A stretch of 64,000 nucleotides of DNA from Acholoe squamosa. Its lineage: Eukaryota > Annelida > Polychaeta > Phyllodocida > Polynoidae. A model generated the notes under the pieces. That model saw only the letters and a program-made list of their open reading frames with translations, was not told the origin of the DNA and searched no databases. A program made the translations under genes and the position numbers. The DNA lies in contig OX439036.1 in assembly GCA_949317995.1 (NCBI GenBank), positions 89,131,920 through 89,195,919 on the forward strand, given 5' to 3'. Below, piece by piece: positions 26,874 to 36,544 of this stretch; position 1 is the first letter of the stretch, and each line of letters begins with the position of its first letter.

Positions 26874-27484
26874 CAGTAAAACTTCGTTATAAGGAGGACT
26901 TTAAAAAATGTGAATTTGCTCCTCATAAGCAAGGTCTCCTTATAAGCAAGGTCTACCTATTTAATGGGATCTAGGGCCACGCCCGTGGCCCTCTGAGGGC
27001 GGATCACATCTAAAGGAAGTCCTGTGGTGTGTTCTGACGACCCTGCCCGCTCCCCTGGCCCTCTGAGGGCGGGACACATCTAAAGGATGTCTTGTGATGT
27101 GTTATGACGCCTCTCCTCACTCCCCTGACCCTCTGAAGGCGGAAAACATCTAAAGGAAGTCCTGTGAGGTGTTTGGATGCCCCTACCCGATCCCCTGGCC
27201 CTCTGAGGTGGTACGCATCTAAAGGATGTCCTGTCAAGTGTTATGACACCCTCATCGCTCCCCTGGGCCGGGGTCCATCTAAAATAAATCCTAAGCAGTT
27301 AAGGTCATTCAAAGACCTTCACTGCTCCCCTGGCCCTCTGATTGTTGTAAGATGTGCGACTTGCAAATCAATATCTTTCATGTACAATATATTTCATATG
27401 AAATGTACATATTTGTACTAAAATTTCCTCCTTATAACCGAGTTTAGAGAAAAAGTCCCTCATTATAAAGGGGTTTTGTTACTA
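26874..27484. mobile_element. CAGTAAAAC-ended MITE carrying a 70-bp minisatellite
   Basis: The left end CAGTAAAACTTCGTTATAAG pairs with the right end CATTATAAAGGGGTTTTGTT plus ACTA. Flanks are TA at 26872-26873 and 27485-27486. Ends of the CAGTAAAACCTCGTTATAA type are typical of Tc1/mariner-Tigger derivatives, so I infer that affiliation. The interior carries about five copies of a 70-bp unit containing CCCTGGCCCTCTGAGGGC. Confidence 0.8.
26960..27340. repeat. 70-bp minisatellite inside the MITE
   Basis: The CTCTGAGGGC landmark recurs at 26991, 27061, 27131 (CTCTGAAGGC) and 27201 (CTCTGAGGTG), with a fifth, worn unit after it. The short open frames here are repeat artefacts. Confidence 0.85.
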
Positions 27485-27486
27485 TA

Positions 27487-28957
27487 GAAATGTATAGGAA
27501 AAGATTGTTGCCAGACAAATATGCTCCTTATAAGCAAGATCTCCTTATATCACACTAAACACAACCAGGCCAAAATGTCTTATGAGTTAGGTAGGCTATT
27601 CTTTTTATGGAGGCCGCATTGATATTGGAATTCTTTTAGGGTTAGTGGTTTTTTTATTGGAAGTGACAAACTAAATGTTAACTATAAACATCCCCATTAA
27701 TATTTTTTGCTGCATGTTTAGACATGAGGAAAATATAAGAAAGGGATTTTACATTACTTCTAATTGGCTGGCCAGTATAACTAATGTATAAGGACTCTTC
27801 CCCTCTCCCCCAATTTAACAACCCCTGAGACAGGAACATTTGAAATTCCTTCCATTGCTGTTCCTAATTTGCAAAATAACCTTCCGAGCATCTTGAGACA
27901 CTATGCAGGTAGCACAAGCAAATAATGACACCCCTACCGGCATTTAGTCCTAATGACAGCTACTTACACCACCTGACACCAGGAGGCCATTGTAACTACC
28001 TACAGGTAATAGACCTGTCCAATATCATTTTCCTTAACCGTTCAAGGGCCGTATTGCGCATCCATTCCTCAGAAATAGACCCCCAGAACTGTATCTGTGC
28101 ATCAGGACGATGGCTAAAGAACATGATCATAGAAGAGTCAATTATTATTTAAAGGGTTAAGTTAGCCTCTGTCATTCTGGCCCAATGCTATGACCAAGTG
28201 TATAAATGGAATACACTACACCACCTAATAATAAGCCAGTATGCTTAATTGAAGGGTGCATTCTCTCCCTGTGCCACCCTACCCCGCACTGCACAAGCCT
28301 CAGTGTAATATATCACCATAGTTACATAGAACTACAGGAACCGGAAACACTTAAGTTGTAAGACTTAGTTACTATGGACAGGCATCTTGTAATAGAAGAC
28401 TTTCTTATAACTAAGGGAGTCGCCAGTGGAGGTCGCCATATTGACACTTGCACTGTTGGGCATTGCTGGTTCCTGCACCTTTTGTATTCAGCATGTCATT
28501 GGAGATAGGAGACATAGCTTTATGAAAAGCTTGAAAACTTCTGTCGTCGGAAATAGACTATCAGAAGTCTGCCGACCCCTTCAAAGAAGCCTATTCTTCC
28601 CATACATGCCTGCTCATTCCCTGCTGCTCTAGGCCCCTTACAAGACCACTACACCATTATTAGAGGACATCTTGCTCCCGATGTTCCTACTCTACAAGAT
28701 TAAGTGACTAGCTTGGCCATGGCTGTCAGCAAGTAATTAACATGGATGGTTGTTGTTGTCATGGTAACTGGTGTAGGGAAAAGGAGGCTGATCATCATAG
28801 GGGACTGTTGTTTGGTAGTGGTCATCAAGGAGGATAGGGCTTGCATTTATACACCTACGTGTGACGTAGTTTAGTCCAAAATCTGTTGTTTTCTTAAAAG
28901 GGGCTAATATTTTCTAGTGTATCATAAGTGATTTTGATTTAATGTGCCTTTTGATGG
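27487..28957. other. Intergenic, no gene seen
   Basis: AT-rich, no recognisable gene or complete element. One short + frame (28426-28632) with a hydrophobic start has no supporting signal. Confidence 0.4.
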
Positions 28958-28962
28958 CATAC

Positions 28963-29304
28963 CAGAGGCATAGGAAGCAAATCTTCATTGGGGGGGGGGC
29001 ACTGCCACAACCACCTTGAATTGTCGGCTTAAGCGTGACGCCGCCTATACATACCTATATAGAATTTCTATAAAAAAGTAATTTTTGGTGAATTTTAGAT
29101 CTGAAACAAGGCTCAGGCCCCCATTTTTCCCTATCCCATTACCATACTAATCTAATCTGAGATGCAAAGTTTTAGCTTTTTGTCCAATTCATTATGAATT
29201 TTTGGGAAATTTTTGTGGAGCCCAGACATACTCAGGGCCCCCCCTCCTTTGTGATTGGGGGTGGGCTCAGGCCCCCCTACCCCCCCCCTTTTCCTACGCC
29301 CCTG
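28963..29304. mobile_element. CAGRGGC-ended MITE with 5-bp duplication CATAC
   Basis: Left end CAGAGGCATAGGAAGC and right end TTCCTACGCCCCTG are inverted with two mismatches. CATAC occurs directly on both sides (28958-28962 and 29305-29309). G and C runs lie next to the ends, as in the copies at 34549 and 49744. Confidence 0.85.
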
Positions 29305-30309
29305 CATACAAGCAAGAATACAGGATCAGTTGGTCTCCAGGGTATGGGGTCGATAGTCCTACTGTTAGGTGAACATGATGCATTGATACAATGCTGATGA
29401 GCTGAAAGGAAAGCAGGAATGACACTTTTCCTGGGTTTCCAGAAATTCCTGTTTTTTGTTAGAAATTTCTGTGTTGGATTTTATTAATTTCCCGGAAAAA
29501 ATATCCCAAACCGTTGGTGTACCTGTTTTTGTCAACCATTGAGTGGTAGCTCTGCATGTGAAAGTGGTCTAGGTGAGGTACAGCATGGGAGCATGGTGCC
29601 TTTGGGCATGAAATAAGTGAGGTACATACCTTTGGGGCTTGACTAGGTGAGGGATAGAATCACAGGCGGAAGGGAACTGTGTTTAGTGCTTAGTTGTTAT
29701 ACAAACGTGTGAAACTCAGGTTTTCGGCCATTTTCTTTTGATTGTTGAGGTATTGGGGTTGGTCTATGTTATAGGGGTTCATATTTACTGCACAATAGCA
29801 AAGTAATAGAAATAATAAGATTTGATGTATATGGAGTTTTGCCAGACCCATGTATGATTATTCTGTAATTCTTAGTATAGGTAAGATATTTCATCTTGAG
29901 AGTATTAGTGCAATCTATATTTGAAATACCAGAGCTGTACCCAGTCACATGCAGTGGTATTGTGTATTGTGGCACTGCTTAATTGTCCACTTTGCTTTGC
30001 ACAGTTTGTTCCTAAGTAGAGCCAGTCTCGGACTTGCCCAGACTGTACTATATGGAGTCTGGGAGACTTGTTATAGATCACTGACGTTGCAACAGGTTGA
30101 AACAGGTATGAAAACAAGCCTATACTGTATCCTAACCCAAGTAAACACATGATATAATTCTGTATGGTCAATGAAGTGGGTATGTCTACATAGAATTTAA
30201 GTGGCAACTACATAGTTTTGTTTGGTATGTGGACATTCAAGTATTCAGTTATCATTGGCAAAAATCTACTTGTGGCATATATACATGAAAAACATTGATA
30301 GAAAAGTGC

Positions 30310-30385
30310 CATGCTGAAGCCTTGAACTCTGCGCCCTCCATATGCAATGCCAACTTGCTACCACTGTACTACAGATTCTGGTGTA
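30310..30385 (-). mobile_element. tRNA-derived SINE head (minus strand)
   Basis: On the minus strand TAGTACAGTGGTAGCAAG looks like an RNA polymerase III A box and GCAGAGTTCAAGGCT like a B box at tRNA-like spacing. The cloverleaf is too worn for a functional tRNA. Confidence 0.55.
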
Positions 30386-30486
30386 GATTTGTCTGTTAAA
30401 AGACCATCATGTTATTTTCATTAAAGGGTACCTTGTACCTACAGCCAAGAGAATATGTCATTCCAATGGTTGCTTGTAAATTGATT

Positions 30487-30594
30487 GCCTGGTTAGCTCA
30501 GTTGGGAGAGCAGAGGATTTCAAATGCAAGGGTCATGAGTTCAATCCCAGTCTAAGCTCATATTTATTCTTTGGGCATAGACTGCCCAAAGAAT
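30487..30594 (+). mobile_element. tRNA-derived SINE with 3' hairpin
   Basis: GCCTGGTTAGCTCAGTTGGG contains the A box with a D-arm (GCTC/GAGC), and GGTCATGAGTTCAATCCC the B box. The anticodon stem does not pair, so this is a SINE rather than a tRNA gene. About 20 bases downstream a perfect 12-bp stem (ATTCTTTGGGCA / TGCCCAAAGAAT, 30566-30594) with a 5-base loop forms the tail. Confidence 0.75.
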
Positions 30595-30849
30595 ACTTAC
30601 AAGAACCATGTTCACCGATGTTGAATCGCCCTTCTAGTGTAGACTTGCTATAGCCTAGCCACATATTGACCTTTTTTTACTCATAGGATTACACATAGGG
30701 TTTCACAGGGACCAACCTATCCTTTTAATATTGGCTGTTAGTGCTTGGACAAAGAAAGTCTACTCACCCTGGATATAGCTGTGAAAACCCATTTTAACCC
30801 TTTAATGCACTGGTGTCTGTTTCTATAGGGGTATACATAGGGTAGTACA

Positions 30850-32245
30850 TAGGGTTTATGATGCATTGATTCACACTGTGATCCTTACAGGATTAGCAGG
30901 CTGTCCAGGGGCCGCACATACTTCCCTATGATGCATTGATGCACTTTAACCCTTTATGGATGGCATGATGCATTGATATACAGTCAACCTTTTATGAATG
31001 GCATGATGCATTGATTCACTTTAAGCCTTTATAGATAGCATGATGCATTGATGCACATTTAACCCTTTATGAATAGCATGATGCATTGATTCACTTTAAG
31101 CCTTTATTGATGGCATAATGCATTGATGCACAGTTAACCATTTATGAATGGCATGATGCAGTGATGCACTTTAACCCTTTATTGATGGCATGATGGATTG
31201 TTACACAGTTAACCCTTTATGAATGGCATGATGCATTGATTCACTTTAAGCCTTTATGGATGGCATGATGCATTGATACACAGTTAACCCTTTATGAATG
31301 GCATGATGCATTGATGCACATTTAACCCTTTATGGATGGCATGTAGCATTGATGCACAGTTAACCCTTTATGAGTGGCATGATGCGGTGATGCACAGTTA
31401 ACCCTTTATGGATAGCATGATGCATTGATGCACAGTTAACCCTTTATGGATAGCATGATGCATTGATGCACTTTAACCCTTTATGAATGGCATGATGCAT
31501 TGATGCACATTTAACCCTTTATGAATGGCTTGATGCATTGATACACAGTTAACCATTCATGAATGGCATGATGCATTGATTCACTTTAACCCTTTATGAA
31601 TGACATGTAGCATTGATGCACAGTTAACCCTTTATGGACAGCATGATGCATTGATGCACATTTACCCCTTCATGGATAACATGATGCATTGATGCACTTT
31701 AACCCTTTATGAATGGCATGATGCATTGATGCACTTTAACCCTTTATGGGTGGCATGATGCATTGATGCAGTTAACCCTTTATGAATGGCATGATATAGT
31801 GATGCACATTTAACCCTTTATGAATGGCAAGATGCATTGATGCACATTTAACCCTTCATGGATAACATGATGCATTGATGCACTTTAACGCTTTATGAAT
31901 AGCATGATGCATTGATGCACTTTAACCCTTTATGAATGGCATGATGCATTGATGCACTTTAACCCTTTATGGGTGGCATGATGCATTGATACAGTTAACC
32001 CTTTATGAATGGCATGATGCATCGATGCACATTTAACCCTTTATGAATGGCAAGATGCATTGATGCACTTTAACCCTTCATGGATAACCTGATGCATTGA
32101 TGCACTTAACCCTTTATGGATGGCATGATGCATTGATACACAGTTAACTCCTTAGGGATAGCATGATGCATTGATGTACAGTCAACCCTTCATTGATAGA
32201 CAAGGCATTGATGTGCAGTTAACCCTTTTATGGATGGCATGATGC
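30850..32245. repeat. 37/38-bp GCATGATGCAT satellite, array 1
   Basis: About 36 units built from TTAACCCTTTATGAATGG and CATGATGCATTGATGCAC, with ACTTT, ACAGTT or ACATTT linkers that set the 37-38-bp length. The first part is irregular, and the array stops abruptly where the 42-bp array begins. Confidence 0.95.
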
Positions 32246-32246
32246 A

Positions 32247-33690
32247 TTGTCAGCAAATATGTCACTAATAATGCACTATTTGTCAGCAATTAGTCAATTT
32301 ATCTTAGTAATTACTCTCTTTTTGTCAGTAATTACTCACTTTTTGTCAGTAATTAGTCCAAATATGTCAGTAATAATGCACTATTTGTCAGCAATTAGCC
32401 AATTTATGTTAGTAATTACTCACAATTTATCAGATATTAGTCAATATATGTCAGTAATTACTCGACATTTATCAGCAATTAGTCAATATATGTTAGTAAT
32501 TACTCACCATTTGTTAGCAATTAGTCGAAATATGTCAGTATTTACTCACAATTTGTCAGCAATTAGTCAATATACGTCAATACTTAGTCATTCTATATCA
32601 GCAATTATCAATACATGTCAGTATTTACTCACAATCTGTCAGCAATTAGTCAATATATAACCAAGGAATAGCCATTGATTCAATTGTGCATTCTCCCTTT
32701 CTCACAATTTGTCAGATATTAGTCAGAATATGTCAGTAATTATGCACTATTTGTCAGCAATTAATCAATATATGTCAGTATTTACTCACTATTTGTCAGC
32801 ACTAGTAATTGTTCACTATTTGTCAGCAATTCGTCAATATATATCAGTATAATTTTACTTACAATTTGTCAGCAATTAATCAATATATGTCAGTACTAAG
32901 TCAATCTATATCAGCAATTGTCAATACATGTCAGTATTTACTCACAATCTGTCAGCATTTAGTCAATATATAACAGAGAAATAGCCATTGATTCAATTGT
33001 GCATCCTGCCTTGACTGGTATGTGTCAAAATATGTCAGTATATATGGACTATTTGTCAGCAATTAGTTAATATAATTATGTTAGTAATTATTCACTATTT
33101 GTCAGCAATTAGTCAATACGTGGTAGTAGTTACTTACATTTTATCAGCATTTAGTCAATATATGTTAGTAACTGCTCACTATTTGTCAGCAATTAGTCTA
33201 TATGTCAGTAATTGCTCACTATTTGTCAGCAATCATTCAATATATATATTAGTAATTACTCACTTTTTGTCAGCAATTAGTCGATATATGTCAGTAATTG
33301 CTCACAACTTATCAGAAATTAGTCAATATATGTCAGTAATTACTCACTCTTTTTCAGCAATTAGTCAAAATATTTCAGTAATTATTCACTATTTATCAGA
33401 AATAGTCAATATATGTCAGTAATTACTCACTCTTTGTCTGCAATTATTCAGGATATGTCAGTACTTAGTCACTAGATATCAGAAATTATTCAACACATGT
33501 CAGTATTTACATACAATTTGTCAGCAATTAGTCAATAATGTCAGTATTTTACTCACTTTTTGTCAGCATACAGTCAATATATGTCAGTACCTCGTCCTAT
33601 GTCGGTAATAATGCAGTATTTGTGAGCAACTATTCAATATATGTCAGTAATTACTCACTATTTGTCAGCAATTAGTTAAAGCATAGTTTA
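32247..33690. repeat. 42-bp GTCAGYAATTA satellite
   Basis: Units of about 42 bp alternate two half-units, TATGTCAGTAATTACTCAC and TATTTGTCAGCAATTAGTCA. A spacer with ATAGCCATTGATTCAATTGT interrupts at about 32663 and 32980. Because 42 is divisible by three, the + frames stay open and give 14-residue repeats of the MSVITHYLSAISQY type (32247-32660, 33078-33422). I treat these as repeat artefacts. Confidence 0.95.
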
Positions 33691-33898
33691 GCATAGCACA
33701 TAGAACACAGTTGCCCATAGATCATTTTAGGGCAATGCCCTATCCTTAGACATTTTTTATAGTTACATTTAATAGCCTGCTGGTTCTAGTATTGAAATTG
33801 CCACAGGTACAGTCACAGGGGAACACGCTTCATTCATAAACATTCATTAGCACCTAAGGGAATGCACCAATCAGTGAGGCCTCTCCCTTCAATATGAG

Positions 33899-33926
33899 AA
33901 AATGATCCAGGATCCTGGATCATTTT
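33899..33926. repeat. 28-bp perfect palindrome
   Basis: AATGATCCAGGA joined directly to TCCTGGATCATT, with two further matching A/T pairs outside. It has no spacer. Confidence 0.9.
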
Positions 33927-34548
33927 AGAGGAGGCATTGCAGCGATTTAATAAAAAAAAAATCTTCCAGGCCCTATTGTGGGGCTGAAGTAGAGCCTGAT
34001 TGATTGGTACTCATGGTATACAGGTATGTTTACTAGTGTGCACCTTTACATGTCCCCCCTCCCTCACTCCATAAAGGTTCCTATGCAAATTAGCCATGTG
34101 TTTTTAGGATCGCACAATGTTGAAGGTGGACAAACTAACGAAATGCAGAGATGACCGTGGACTACCTGAGGGCCGTGAGTGTCCAGCCTTCTAGATATTA
34201 TATAAGCACTCCTCACTCTCCCCCCACGGTTCCATTCCGCCTGTGGACAGAATGGTAGCATTGTGCCTTGGAAGAAGGACTAGGTGAGGGCAATGGTAGC
34301 ATGGTGCCTTGGATGGTGGACCAGGTGAAGTACAATGTAATAGCATGATGCCTTAGAGGAGGACTAGACGAGGAACTGCATAGCAATATTCTTCCTAGAA
34401 AGTGGCCTCATGGTAGCAATTACCCAGACTCTTGGTTGAAAGGACCATGAAATCCTCATCATGATGACTGGCGCCTCAAGGCTTCATAGTGATTGATGCT
34501 TCATACCCGATGGGGTCAGGATGTAAGAGAAGCAAGTTACTTTCTGGT

Positions 34549-34696
34549 CAGGGGCGTAGGAAAAGGGGGGCCCAGGGCCCCCCCCCCCCAATGATGAGGA
34601 GATTCCCTGTATAAGCCTATATAAAAATATAGCAGGCCCCCAACCGAGACCCCCACACCCCCCACCCCCAATAAAAATTTGCTTCCTACGCCCCTG
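34549..34696. mobile_element. CAGGGGCGTAGG-ended MITE with 5-bp duplication CTGGT
   Basis: CAGGGGCGTAGGAA and TTCCTACGCCCCTG are perfect 14-bp inverted ends. CTGGT directly precedes and follows the element. 148 bp with C runs near both ends. Confidence 0.9.
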
Positions 34697-34838
34697 CTGG
34701 TGTAAATAGAAGTATCATATTGGGGGTAAAAATGTGAATTATAGATGGAAGAGGCTGTGCTACCTGTAAATGGTCTGAAATCATACAGCCAACAGTTCGA
34801 CCAACGCCACTGTACCTAGTTGCCGTTCATTCTTAAGA

Positions 34839-35010
34839 ATGAACGGCTATAGGAGGGGACCCATTCTTAAATACAAGCTCTCATAGTGGTGCTTCCTCGC
34901 TCTCCATGTATAATCCTCTCATAGGTACAGTATTGAGTATGCCTATACCTGGATTAAAATCTGCAAATCAGTCAAGCATAGAAGTGGTGGCAGTGGTGGT
35001 GTTGGTGGAC
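34839..35010. repeat. Left long inverted repeat of the composite unit
   Basis: Pairs with 39322-39520: ATGAAC at the outer end, then GTGGTGCTTCCTCGCTCTCC (exact in both arms), CTGGATTAAAAT and a GGT-rich tract at the inner end. Identity is imperfect between these blocks. Confidence 0.85.
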
Positions 35011-35304
35011 CTGTTATTGTAGACCCTGGGGACAGTGGTGGTAGCTCTGGACACCAGGCAGAGCCATGGTATATAGTATATAGAGCCCCCCCCCCCCCAC
35101 CCACCTCTGAATGGTGGTGGTGGCTGTGCTCCTGGGGTGGCCCCATACCTGCCTAGCACCACCTCCCCCAGCACCATGTGGTTCTCTTCTGCTGGTGGTG
35201 CGTTTCTCAGCACCACTGACTATTAACCCACTAAAGGCCACCTACATGTATATTTATGTATACATGTACACATAAGTATGATGCACTTTTTTAGGAGTTT
35301 TAAG

Positions 35305-36470
35305 TGGCATGATGAATTGATGCACATTTAAACCTTTATGGATGGCATGATGCATTGATGCACACTTAGACCTTTATGGATAGCATGATGTATTGATGCA
35401 CACTTAACCCCTTAGGGATATATTGATGTACACTTAACCCTTTATAGATGGCATGATGCATTGATGCACACTTAACCCTTTAGGGATAGCATGATACATT
35501 GATGCACACTTAACCCCTTAGGGATGTATTGATGCACACTTAACCCTTTATAGATGACATGATGCATTGATGCACACTTAACCTTTAGGGATAGCATGAT
35601 GCATTGATGCACAATTAAACCTTTATGGATGGCATGATGCATTGGTGCACACTTAGACCTTTATGGATAGCATGATGCATTGATTCACACTTAACCCTTT
35701 ATAGATGGCATGATGCATTGATGCACACTTAACCCTTTATGAATGGCATGATGCATTGATGCACACTTAACCCTTTATAGATGTATTGATGCACACACCT
35801 TTGTAGATTGCATGATGCATCGATGCACTCTTAACCCTTTATGGATGTATTGATGCACACTTAACCCTTTGTAGATTGCATGATGCATTGATGCACACTT
35901 AACCCTTTATGGATATCATGATGCATTGGTGCACACTTAGACCTTTATGGATAGCATGATGTATTGATGCACACTTAACCCCGTTAGGGATAGCATGATG
36001 CATTGATGCACACTTAACCCTTTATAGATGTCATGATGCATTGATGCACACTTAACCCTTCATGGATAGCATGATGCATTGATGCACACTTAACCCTTTA
36101 GGGATGTATTGATGCACACTTAACCCTTTATAGATGGCATGATGCATTGATGCACACTTAACCCTTGAGGGATGGCATGATGCATTGATGCACACTTAAC
36201 CCTTTATAGATTGCATGATGCATTGATGCACATTTAACCCTTCATGGGTTGCATGATGCATTGATGTACACTTAACGCTTTCGGGATGGCATGATGCATT
36301 GATGCACACTTAACCCTTTATAGATGGCATGATACATTGATTTACACTTAACCCTTTAGGGATGGCATGATGCATTGGTGCACACTTAACCCTTTATGGA
36401 TGGCATGATGCATTGATGCACAATTAACCCTTTATGGGTGACCTGCTACATTGATGCACACTTTAAGCAT
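35305..36470. repeat. 37-bp GCATGATGCAT satellite, array 2
   Basis: About 30 units of the same family as 30850-32245, here with an ACACTTAACCC linker. Several units are deletion variants of about 22-25 bp (GGGATGTATTGATGCACAC). Absent from the second composite unit. Confidence 0.95.
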
Positions 36471-36544
36471 TATAATTAACCATGCCAAAATAAATCACCA
36501 CGGCTATGCCGTGCTTAACTGATTTCCTTAATCCATCAAATACA

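Noticed and set aside
30487..30560. Functional tRNA gene
   Set aside because: A and B boxes are present but anticodon and acceptor stems do not pair, and a SINE tail follows.
32247..33422. Genes for 14-residue-repeat proteins (137 and 114 residues)
   Set aside because: Open only because the 42-bp satellite unit is divisible by three; no promoter, splice sites or non-repeat domains.
35014..35241. Conserved minus-strand frame in both composite units (also 45628-45858)
   Set aside because: Conservation follows from the recent duplication; the frame is mostly GGT/CCA simple repeat and differs by frameshift-type indels between copies.
30850..36470. CRISPR-like array
   Set aside because: Units are contiguous with no unique spacers, and the host is clearly eukaryotic; satellite DNA.
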